64,000 nt of DNA from Psococerastis gibbosa. Its lineage: Eukaryota; Arthropoda; Insecta; Psocodea; Psocidae. The stretch covers positions 45,462,510 to 45,526,509 of the forward strand of contig OZ020489.1 in NCBI GenBank assembly GCA_963971405.1, in the 5' to 3' direction. The notes below the pieces were generated by a model that was given only the letters and a program-made list of their open reading frames with translations, did not search any database and was not told the DNA's origin. Shown here piece after piece: positions 10,723-21,272 of the stretch. Position 1 is the first letter of the stretch, and each line of letters begins with the position of its first letter. The translations under genes and the position numbers were made by a program.

Positions 10723-12339
10723 TTTTTTTTTTTTTTAGAAATTTTGTGTTCCACTCGTGTTTAAGGGGTGAAGGGGTAATTTTGAAACTATGTGTTTATA
10801 CTTGTTTGAAACCTTAATTCCTACTTCTAATGAGACATTACAAATAAATTTCGGTTGAAAATTGCAGGCTGTGAAATTTTTCTACTCCATCCATGCATGT
10901 AAATTGAAAAGTACCCTTTGAACCTATTTTCCGCCGAAACACGGATGGCTTATACACTCACCTGAGCCTAAACGATGAGACGGATAGTAAAACTGAATAT
11001 ATGTCTGGAAAGAATAAGAAAGGTGGAAAAGAACTAAAATCCCCCTAAAATCCGTAGTTTGAAATTTTAAAATTGATATTAACACCTCCAAAAACCCGGC
11101 TAAAAAAGGTCTATTTTCGCTGAAAATCGGCAAATTTGGGCGCACCCCATCACGCTTACACCCCCCAAAGTCGAACCTCTTGCCCTATCACATCAAGAAT
11201 AGACAAAGACATGGGTATAATTTAAATTGAGATAGGCCTTCTACATCTGCCCAAAAGGTTGCTTTGAACTCGCCCATGCAATATAAATGGGGTGTTCACT
11301 CTATGGAGCGTGTCGCGTGTCGAACCAGCCCACCTTACTACCCTGCTAAAATCTGTATGTGGTGCGCCTAAAGAAGTTTTAACTTCAATAAGTACTCAAA
11401 TACATTAGTCTGCATAAACATAAAAGGCATAAAAATTAATGAGGTTGATGCAATTTTTCCAATTAGTGACTAAAATATCGAAATAATGTTTTTAGAGGGA
11501 GTAGGTACTGTATAATAATTTCAAGTGCACGAAAGCTTTGTCAGTGTGAATAAAAAATGTATATCTTGTGTATACATATCATAATTGACTCGTAGCTGTT
11601 CTTGATGAAGTCATGCTTCCACCTGCTTCACTGCGCCATTGGCTTATGGTAAGCTTGTCACAGCTTGTTCATTATCGCTTGTAGCCAGTGTAGGTTGACA
11701 AAGAGGACGTATACCAGTTTGCCAATGTCACAAAATTAATACGGAAACAATATAAATAATGTCCAAAATCCATGGGGTCGTTGGCATTGGACTGGGGACT
11801 TAAGTCCAAAAAACGTTCTTCAGGACTTCATTAAAAAATCTTTTATGATTTATGACTCATCAAGGCCCTATAAAAGAACGACTGAAAAAAAATCGTATAT
11901 GATTGGCCTGTAACTAATTTTCTAGCTAACATTGATTCTATAAAAAAAACTTTCTATAAATGCGTTCAAAATGTCTAGGCTATTATTAACTTTTCCATCT
12001 TATTTTTATTTTTCCCTTAATGCACGTACTTTTCTATTTATCCATTAGTATATAAGTCTACGTACCGTCAGAGATGGAGCAGTTCCATGGCAAATATTGT
12101 AATTATTGACCTATAATTTAATTTCGGCCGCCTCGTATTACCCTATCGGCCTATCCTAAAGTACTGGCTTGTTCAATAGGACAATTTCATAGTCTTGAAT
12201 GGTAATACTATAAATAATAATGGCGATGAACTTATGAACTTGTGTATAATATCATTTGTTCAAAAATAATTTTTTTTCTTCACCTTACGATACTTGGGAA
12301 TGAAACGTGTTTGCTTGTTTTTTTGTTTTTGTTTTTGCT
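10723..12339. other. Gene-free stretch, nothing recognised
   Basis: No credible exon, RNA gene or terminal repeat was seen. The sequence is AT-rich with several homopolymer runs. Open frames here are short and lack family motifs. Confidence 0.4.
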
Positions 12340-12850
12340 CAATTTAGCACCTAAAACATAAGCTTTCCTTAAGTTACGAAGTATCAACAAATCAGATAAA
12401 ATTAATTTTTAATCATTTTTCATTAAAATTTGGCTTCTTTTATTTTTTGGCCCCCTGAAGCAAACTATAAAGGGGGATGCAACTTAGTGAGTTTTGTTTA
12501 CACTATACTTAGGACTACAATATGTGAATTTAAAAGCAATCGTTGCGTTGGAGCGCGTATTTGAAAAATACGTTTATAGTCTTTTTAGACCCCCTGAAAA
12601 AGAAGTTATGTAAAAAAGGAAAATAATTACCAATGAGCAATAATTTTGTTAAACTTCGATTAGCTTGGCTGAAAATCTAAATATAGACCAATAGACAACG
12701 TATTTCGTGAAGACCTACTTGTACTTAGGTACCACTTTTTTTGTTATTCTGGGACTTCACAACGTGTGTTTCCGTTTTTCTTGAAACCGAAAATTACGAT
12801 TTGCGCAAAGTTCTCATTATACTCACGCATGAACAGGAAAGCAATAAAAA
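12340..12850 (+). repeat. Partial copy of the GCTTTCC-family element
   Basis: Resembles 16250-16805 in order: 'ctcaatttagcacctaaaac', 'ccccctgaagcaaactat', then 'accgaaaattacgatttg', and ends 'aacaggaaagcaataa'. It is diverged and lacks the left terminus. See 15958-16805 for the fullest copy. Confidence 0.55.
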
Positions 12851-12989
12851 AATGATCATGTTGCTTTTTCCAAAGTGACAAAGTTGTCCCACTAGTAACA
12901 AGAAGAACATTCAATATTTTCATTTAAACGAGTTTAGAAGAACTAAACATTTTCATATGGGACACATTACAAGTCTAAAAGGCACCATA

Positions 12990-13203
12990 AAGCTGGCCAG
13001 TCAAGAGGGCTCCATACGGACTCGCACCAAGCCAAATGGCGCGTCCTGTTCCATTTGGCGTTAGCGCACAATTTGAATGATTTGGAGCGACTGGTTCAGT
13101 GTAGTCGTGATGACCCCTCTAAATGGCGCTAACGCCAAATGGAACAGGACGCGCCATTTGGCTTGGCACGAGTCTATTTGGAGCCCTCGTGAATGGCCAG
13201 CTT
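12990..13203. mobile_element. Palindromic MITE with TA target duplication
   Basis: A 214-bp element whose ends AAGCTGGCC and GGCCAGCTT are flanked by TA on both sides. The arms, about 78 bases each, are close inverted copies. Both include the perfect stretch GCGCGTCCTGTTCCATTTGG and its complement. TA flanks suggest Tc1/mariner-superfamily mobilisation (inference). No coding capacity. Confidence 0.8.
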
Positions 13204-13714
13204 TAATATATTGTATAACGTATATTGTATAACGTATAGCATTAGACTGCCAACGACATCATAATTTCGAACGGAAAGGGTTCAACTGTTTGATGTAATA
13301 CAATAGATTGTAAGTACTGGTGTTTCATTAGATTAAAATGTACTGATTTACAGTTCCGAACCAGTATCTATATATTGTATTTTGATCGTAGACTGTAGAC
13401 AGAGATAATTATGAATAGTGTTAAATTTTAAGCTTCCCATTGAAGAAAATCAGCAATATTGACGTATTTTCTGAGGATCTGCTGTGAAACAGTACCGGCA
13501 TATTGTGTAAAGATTTATTTTGCGATTCCACGGTTTCCCCTTTCTCAAAGGCATCATTTAAAGGAAATAATGTTAATAAACTACAGCATTACATTACGTC
13601 TCAAAGACTTGCAAAAGACAAAAAATATTTATGTAGGTAGACATTAATCTAAAATTTTACAAATAAATCCATCCACTTTCACAGCTCATTATTTACCATT
13701 ACAAATTTACCATT

Positions 13715-13796
13715 TAGGCCCTACATCGAAAATTTCGACCTTCACCTCACAAAATATTCCTTATTCTAGTCTACGCACAAATAGGAAAGCAAAAAG
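13715..13796 (+). repeat. Terminal fragment of the GCTTTCC-family element
   Basis: The sequence 'cgaaaatttcgaccttcacc' through 'acaaataggaaagc' matches the right terminus of the element at 15958-16805. Only about 80 bases remain. Confidence 0.45.
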
Positions 13797-14015
13797 ATAT
13801 CAGTGGACAATTAGGAAATTTTCTAATTCGCCTTTCAGTAATAATTAACATGCATTTCCTTGGTTTCACTTTTATACTAACTTAATTATTTAGAGTGGAA
13901 CGACCGTCGACTATAAACTTAGAAATGCCAGCAGCGATAACAGAATCCAAAAAGAACATTAAGAACCAAAACTTTTCATTGCATTCCATATTTAATCATT
14001 TACTTTCTTATTCCT

Positions 14016-14132
14016 TCATTGTTAAAAATTACTTCGTAGGTACAGTTTTACGTAATACTACGTAGTAGGTACGGTTTTACGTAATACTACGTAGTATTAC
14101 GTAAAACTGTACGAAGTAATCTTTAACAATGA
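14016..14132. repeat. Near-perfect hairpin, 117 bp
   Basis: TCATTGTTAAAAATTACTTC at the left is the inverted copy of the right end, and the match continues through 'acagttttacgtaatactac' to the centre. The arms carry further short copies of 'tacgtaatactacgta', so the stem can slip. It looks like a tiny foldback element; no gene is nearby. Confidence 0.7.
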
Positions 14133-14982
14133 GTGACAGCAAGTTTTACAAAGTTACTAAGGAGACTATTATGTTTATTCGTCGGGCCTGTATTGTATTG
14201 TATATCCTAATTTTTAGAAAATTGAAGTTGAAGCAAAAGTATGCAAGCTTCAACATATGGTTTAACGGACAATGTCTCTAAGAAGGGATTACTTTGTTAT
14301 TATTTCGATTTCTACTGTCCACAGATACATAGTATGTCAGTCACTAGTTACTAGTTACTAGTCATACATACTATACATACAGGAAATACATGTCAGTCGC
14401 ACCCCCAAGTTCTTTGGGAAAGGAGCATAGTGCCAATTCAATAAAATCGGTATCGGAAAATCATCTACCGTAAAAGCTTGTTTGAAAAGCTTTGAGATTC
14501 ACAACAAAAACAACGAAATTCAATTAGTAATTGAGCTATTTATCACTCTACGAGTTACGAGTATCTGCGTTCGACAGCAGTGTCGGCTGCAAAAAACCGG
14601 AAAACAATAGACAGTAAATAAGGGGCATTCCGAGATTTTCCGGGTTTAGTAGGATGGGCGAAGCTGTATGGGTGCGGCGTGATAAATGTGAGGTGGCTTA
14701 CGACCCCGTAAACCTTTATGACGCGGGTTAACACTGCTCGTACCCCCCCTCCCCCCATCCTTTATAGGAATGGCTCAATTTAATCATCGATTCCATGCTT
14801 TAAATTGGATTTTGCAGCTAGGGTATTTATCCGGAAACCAGTCGAGGCACATGCAATATATTTGTCAATGGTGGCAAGTTATTACACCTTTCATTTAAAA
14901 CTTAAATTTGCATGTTATTGTAGGTACAATGGTTCCGCGTCATTAATTACAGGCAATGCAATCAAGTCTCATTAGCAGCAGT
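14133..14982. other. Gene-free stretch, nothing recognised
   Basis: Only a short tandem of CTAGTTA units near 14343-14360 and scattered homopolymers are seen. The minus-strand frame near 14555-14758 has no family motif. Confidence 0.35.
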
Positions 14983-15340
14983 TGTTGTTGTTTCTAACGC
15001 CTGCTTTCAGCATTTCTGCTTTAAGCAACCCTGTCAGCCTGGCGGGGGGAGTCAGCCTGTTTGTTAACTTGAGGCACCCTAAGGGCAGACTCTTTGACCT
15101 CGGGGAAAGGGGAGTTGACTAACAGGGTGGACCTCCTGGTTATAGTGGATTCCGAACCACTTGGGGAACATGGTAAAGTCACACGATTAAATCGGAGGTG
15201 ACCAGGACTCGACTTATACTGCCTAAGCGCGTTATCATGTCCCACCACGTTCCCCTGCCAACGCTGTGCACACTACCAAGTTGCCGCAGTTTGAAACATG
15301 CTCTGCTGTAATGGAATCAACATTGTAAGGCCGTTGGCAT
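14983..15340. repeat. Dispersed repeat, family C, copy 1
   Basis: From 'tgttgtttctaacgcctgc' to 'ttgccgcagtttgaaac' this block is shared in the same order and orientation with 29203-29580. Common parts include 'aagcaaccctgtcagcctgg' and 'cgattaaatcggaggtgacc'. On the minus strand GGTTCGGAATCC resembles a pol III B box, so a SINE origin is possible but unproved. Frames through it are shadows. Confidence 0.6.
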
Positions 15341-15514
15341 TAGCAGCAGTGATTGAAATATGCTTTTGACTGACGAGCTCGGTTAAGTCGAGCAGACACC
15401 TATTAAAATGAGTCATTGGTAAACTTGTCTATAGTGACTTATTGCTGATGTGAGTTAATGGCACAGAGGACCTTTCCAACGGCCAAAATGCCAAGTACAA
15501 TAAGTAAATAGATA

Positions 15515-15706
15515 ATGACTTTGTCCTATTACTAGGCTGAGCTAGTGGAGTTAGGGCTATAAAACCCTCTTTTGCATTAAACTAGGATGGCCCGAAACCG
15601 ACAGCTGTACATGCCTCCAATGACAGGCCAGAAAATGTAGCAAGTGTGGGACTCGATCCAACAACCTTCCGGGTAAAAGTCACAGTTTTTACCACTACTC
15701 TACATG
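15515..15706 (-). repeat. tRNA-derived SINE, family A, copy 2
   Basis: Same unit as 9545-9766, same orientation: tRNA-like head at the right end, a near-B box (TTGGATCGAGTCCC on the minus strand) and the conserved body ending in 'agccctaactccactagc'. The body has drifted, so it is an older copy. Confidence 0.7.
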
Positions 15707-15957
15707 GTGAGGCCTGTAATGGCCAAAAAAGTCAATCGGGACATGAGTGCAGACTGCATAGAGTAAGGTTTGAATGGCTGCAACAAGTAAGCATCGGTCA
15801 ACAAAAAGTTCCAATATAATAATACACTACCTGAGGGGTATAATAAATATGCCTGTTTGAGTCTTCGTGGTAAATTTCTGCACCCCAAGCCAATGTCTTT
15901 AAGACATTTATCGAAATTAAGTATCATGACTAACTATTAATTTTATCATAAAAGTAA

Positions 15958-16805
15958 TAAAGAACCGGTCCGAGTTTACTCGAACATGCTTTCCAATTTA
16001 TCGATTAGTAGAGAGGGAAAATGATTAATTTCATGGTAAATAATTTTCCTATGGTTACATTTCGGGTATCACGGGGGGGGGGGGGGGGTCCACCACCTGA
16101 AGGTGACTTAAATTCTAGATAGGTCAGGCCTACACATTACCACACAGCAATAATGGCAGGTCACGCAATGCATTTGAGCGTGAATTTGCTTTCATTTTTT
16201 CAAAAAAAATTTTTTGCACAAAACCCAATACTTTTGTGGAAACCAAACTATCCGGTTTTATTACTCAATTTAACGCCTAAAACATGCTTGAAGTTAGAAA
16301 TCATCGATAGAATGGTTTCGCAGAAAAATTATTTTTTAGTCATTTTTCATGAAAATTGAGTTATTTTTATTTTTTTACCCCCAGAAGCAAACTATCAAGG
16401 GGCAAGAGACGCCCCGCATTTTATCAACATTAACAACAACTACAATATATGTAAATTTAAAAGAAATCGTTGGAGCCGTTTTTGAGAAATAATTTTTTTA
16501 GACGTTTTTTTTGAAGTTTTTTGAAAATAAAAACCCCCCAAATTGAGTTAGCCCGAAATATAAAAAGTTGTCCCGAGGTATGATTTTTGTGAACCTACAT
16601 GCCGAATTTCATCAAAATTGACCGAGTAGTTTGCCCGGAAATCGACGCACAGACAGGCAGACTGACGGACAGACAGACAGACATTTCGTAAAAACCACTT
16701 TTTTGGGTTCCTGGCACCTCAAAACGTGTAAATCCGTTGAAATCTCGGAATCGAAAATTTCGACCATCACAAAGCTTTCCTTATACTACGTATAAATTGG
16801 AAAGC
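15958..16805 (+). mobile_element. Non-autonomous transposon of the GCTTTCC family, full copy
   Basis: Bounded by GCTTTCCAATTTAT at the left (15988) and ATAAATTGGAAAGC at the right (16792-16805), a terminal inverted repeat. About 30 further bases at the left ('ggtccgagtttactcgaac') are shared with the copy at 22488-23330. The interior has a G-run, a stretch of CAGACAGGCAGAC-type repeats and the block 'aaatctcggaatcgaaaat'. No transposase was seen; the 68-codon frame inside has no motif. Confidence 0.65.
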
Positions 16806-19063
16806 AATTAACAATTATTTGCTTAAGCAAACTACTAGCACTGTACTACATACATAATTTAACATTTCATGTCTTCACTCTGAAGGGATATGAAGTTATA
16901 CAGGTACTAGTACTATAGGACGTGCGATTTATGGATTATTTCAAGCAAAATGTAATTTTTTGTATGTAAATAGCCAACCAGTAGGTTATAAGCTATACCT
17001 GTACAAACTCGTTAGTAGCCTTAATTCGAATACACCCTCAATGTACTCTTAGACAACATGTGATTAGTCAGATTTCCTGTCGTTTTTATTCCTTGCAAGC
17101 TCTGCTGCCAAGATGCCAACTGTGGGTTGGAACCACATCTATTTTTTAGGTGTTACCGGACGGACGGAACTTGAGATAAATGGGCGAATAAGGCAGATGG
17201 CGACAGCCGCGATATATGGCTAGATTAAACGAGTTCACACCCCTGTTCCGAGAAAACTTCCTGCTGGCAAACAGCCAACCAACAGCCGGGGAGGGAGCGG
17301 GCAACTCCGTTTCTAGTGTTCCATCAGCACTTAGGTCCGGTCCCACCATCGCCATCGCTTCAATAGTAATGCAGTGGTCAGCAACCCATGGCAAAATTTG
17401 ACGCTTTGGACTCTCGCTTCGGCAAAACTGTAATTTTTGCCATTTATAAGTAGAAAGGAAAAAAAGAGATTTAGAATACGGCAGTGCTAGAGAAAGAAGA
17501 AAATATATTATTTTCCTCACAACTTTTAAAAATTACAAAATGTTTTCACGCACACAGGTTGGGAGTGAATCATTGTCGTGAAGCTAGGATTCTCAATATT
17601 GAAGGTATATAGACAACCACATATTCATGATTAGGTTACGAAGAGGGTAGGTACCAGGTGCCTAAAAATGTGTCATAAAAATTAGTAAGAGCCTAAGCCG
17701 AGAAAGTCAAGTGCGGTGCGAGCACACCGGGCAATCTCAATTCGGGGCGAAAATTGTTCCGCAATCGTTGGCGCTTTTGGAAAAATCTCAGGTTCAGACA
17801 ACCCGGAGTTTGGCTCACTTGCACTGAAATGTTGGCGACCGCTGTACTAATGCATGACCGAGACTTTTCAAGCAATGCGATGAAGGGAACCGCCCTCGTT
17901 GGGCTAGATACTTCATTTTTAATTTGTGATGATACCTACGTTTTCACTCATCCAAAAGGATATTCAAGACACCTAGTAGGCAGAGTGGAAAACTTGACAA
18001 TGCGCCACAAGACTGAGATCCTGTACTCGACACAAAAGGAAAACTGTACCGCCGGGCGATGAGTCCACCCAAATCAATGGCTTACCTTCACCGGTAGGGG
18101 ATAAACACGGCAGCTGGACATGTTGCTGCGGGCCACAACATTCCAAATATACTGCCAGTACCTGTACCTCAAGCAAATAAAGCTGTGCATTTCCTCTTCA
18201 AATGATAATGAGTTCCCCTGCCAGAGTTGACTACAACTAAATTCTAGAGACACCCTACTTTTGTGGCAGTTTGTTACTAAACTGAATACGTAGTCATGTG
18301 TAGACTGTAGACACTGGGTGAAACAGCCAACTTACGTTTCTACTGCTGATAAGTAATTTCATGTCTTCCTCCCTGCATACAATACGTCACGTTATGATTT
18401 ATTATATGTAACCTGAAGAAATCAAAGAAATGCTATGAGGCTGGCGCCAAACCCATTTAAATTGAATTTGACTAATAGACCAGTACAAGTTGACAGGAAA
18501 TAAAAATATCGCTGAGAAGGTAGGAAAGGAAAAAACGGAAATCACGTACCGTACAAATTTTATTGACTATAAAAAATTCATTCGACTAGGCCTTTGCACT
18601 ACTTGACGGCTTCAGAAAAATATAGCCTATCTCGTATCAGCTCATTTCACTTGTATTTTGAACTTACATTGCAATTCAAGTATAATATCACTGCTATATT
18701 GTATACCGTACTATACACACTATATTTTTATTTTTCAGGCTCGGTTCCTCAAGTTAAAAACAATTATAATAATAACACATCTGTTGCCACAAACAGTTGA
18801 TTCAAAAAAATGTTTCTGATTATTGTGTCACTTGTAAGTTTCGGGACTTTCAGTTTTTCCCATAACACTATATAACAGGGTAGATGTAGTTCGTTTCAAA
18901 ACAAGAAACTGATTATTCGTGTTATTCGAACCTGCAGCAAAGAGGCGGCACTTATGAACACATCTGCGTTTGTACCCCACTCACAGCTTGTATCAGAACA
19001 AACCAGGTGCTCAGCTTATTAATGATGTGTTATCTGGGCAAGGAATTGCGACACTGCTTGTAG
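16806..19063. other. Gene-free stretch with unrecognised frames
   Basis: Frames of 102-124 codons occur at 17146-17520 (minus) and 17754-18062 (plus). Neither shows a domain, signal peptide or convincing splice context, so no gene is called. Confidence 0.35.
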
Positions 19064-20957
19064 GCCATTGAAATGTTAAGTGAGCTTTGCATTTGTTAGA
19101 GGCTGCAATTTTATTTTTGAGACATGTCAGGGAGGTCAATAGAAGCTTAACCTCAAATTTGTGGGGTCGCCGCCCTTGACCCCCGGCCGCCAAATTGAAA
19201 AAAAACGGGTGAAAACATTTTTTTCCTGATATCTCGGAAACTATGCGTCTTACAAAAAATTTGTAATCACATCATTTGTAGCAAATTGTTTTGCCTACAA
19301 ATATAATTTTATAACTTTTCGCCCTAAATTAAAAATTAAAGAAGTTATAAGGAAAAAAGTAAGAAAAGTTTTATAACAATTTTCTTTTTTGCTCTATAAC
19401 TTTTTTTATATACATTTTACAAAAAAATTACCTCAGACCAATGTTGTAGTTGATCTTTTGAGGAAAATATTTCCCTATAGATTTTTTTATTTCATTCATT
19501 TAAAACGTTGTTACAGCGCTCCAAAGTTGACCGGGCTCGTCAATGCTCATGAGAATCCGGTCGAAACGAAACGAAACGAAACTTATTTTTTATTATATTT
19601 ATTTATTGTAAATATATTCTTATTATTTATTGTAAATATATTCTTACAAATTTTTTGCTAAATTAGTACGACTTTTCTTATTCATGCCTTACTCTTTTCC
19701 CCGCTACCTATGAGGTAGAGTCTGTAGGCGCGTTTGGCGTTTTCGATTTTCCCAGCTGAGTTTATCCAACCAAGTAGTTATGGAGAAACATCATGAATTA
19801 GCTGGTGGTACCGCGCTATTCCTGAGTGAGAAAGTCTATCCATCTTTGCTCACTCTTCTTGGCGAACGTTTTTTATTGCTTTATACGGTGGTAATAAAGA
19901 CAACTCACTAGACGGCTTGCGATACAAACGATTTGCCAAGACAGTGACTAAAAATTAATTTAATTTATTATCGCTGCCTCCAACACAAGATGCAGCTAAT
20001 TTTCACAGTCTCCGAGTAGGTATATCACCAGGTCCAGTCGTGGCTCGGAAGATATCAAAATCCTGAAGATTGGGGCTCTTGCGTTTGAAGAATAAATTCC
20101 AACTAAAACTCCAATTTTAACTCCTGCCATTCCTCAAACTTTCATATTTGTCGTTGATTTAGATTCAGAGCCACAGCTTGGACCATCGAAGAAAAGTCGA
20201 TTAGAGTAGCTATCTAATAAGTGATTAAAAATATTATGGTGTCGAGGATTACGTTATAAGCAAGATGTCCGTGGAGTAGGCCTACTGGGGATACCACCAC
20301 CTCGTAAAAAAAACGCGCCTACAGACTCTACCTCATAGGTAGCGGGGAAAATAGTTAGGAATGAATAAGAAAAGTTGTACTAATTTAACAAAAAATTTGT
20401 AAGAGTATATTTACAGTAAATAAATAAATAATAATAATAAGTTAAACATTTCGTTTCGACCGGATTCTCATGAGCATTGGCGAGCCCGGTCAACTTTGGA
20501 CTGTAACAGCGTTTTAAATGAATGACATAAAAAATATAAAATATTTTCCTCAAAAGATCAACTACAAGATTGGTTTGAGGTGATTTTTTTGTAAAATGTA
20601 TAAAAAAAAGTTATAGAGCAAAAAAGAAAATTGTTATAAAACTTTTCTTACTTTTTTCCTTATAACTTCTTTAATTTTTAATTTAGGGCGAAAAGTTATA
20701 ACATTATATTTGTAGGCAAAACAATTTGCTACAAATTATGTGCTCACAAATTTTTTGTAAGACGCATAGTTTCCAAGATATCAGGAAAAAAAAATGTTTT
20801 CACCCGTTTTTTTTCAATTTGGCGGCCGGGGGTCAAGGGCGGCGACCCCACTAACTTGAGGTTAAGCTTCTATTGACCCCCCTCACATGTCTCAAAAATA
20901 AAATTGCTGCCTCTAAAAAATGCAATACTCGGTCCTTAAATTGTAACATTTCATTGG
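19064..20957. mobile_element. Giant foldback element, 1.9 kb
   Basis: Two arms of roughly 650-680 bases (about 19064-19742 and 20312-20957) are inverted copies with few differences. Shared landmarks are CCCTTGACCCCCGGCCGCC, 'caaaagatcaactac' and 'cggattctcatgagcattg'. The centre, about 570 bp, holds short coding-like scraps such as LPPTQDAANFHSLRV, similar to a repeat-borne domain common in arthropod genomes (recalled, not searched). The coding part is clearly broken. The whole can fold into a very long hairpin. It lies about 190 bp past the stop of the receptor gene. Confidence 0.8.
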
Positions 20958-21145
20958 AGTATGGTTAATGCACTAGAATCGTTCCACAGTAGCTGCCACA
21001 GTTTGCGACTTTTTCTGACAGCGATGTGCTAAATATTGATGTTATTTGGGCGTCGGGCAGATAGAAGGGTGTACACATGACTCGGTCTTGTAGTAGTTGC
21101 CGCAGGTTGTGTCAGAACAAGGAGAGGCTGGTTATCTACTGTTTG

Positions 21146-21272
21146 TTACTTGGGGAGACAGCACGGGGGGACACGGGATACTTTGGTAATACACTTGACT
21201 TTGTTGCGGAGAAGTTGCCACAGACATCGACGAAATGTGATGCCGCACATCGAGTACAACAGGAAGTTGACG
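21146..21272 (-). CDS. Receptor gene exon 5 (TM7 end, C-tail, stop)
   Basis: Acceptor TTTGTTATTACAG; the first base again completes a Ser codon. Encodes VNFLLYSMCGITFRRCLWQL and a basic tail ending PPCCLPK before TAA. FRRCLWQLL fits the short helix 8 after TM7. The intron before it is only 249 bp. Confidence 0.85.

Noticed and set aside
17146-17520. Minus-strand 124-codon frame
   Set aside because: No recognisable motif, and a complementary plus-strand frame overlaps it; likely chance.
17754-18062. Plus-strand 102-codon frame
   Set aside because: Protein-like composition, but no domain, no strong start context and no splice partners; not enough to call a gene.
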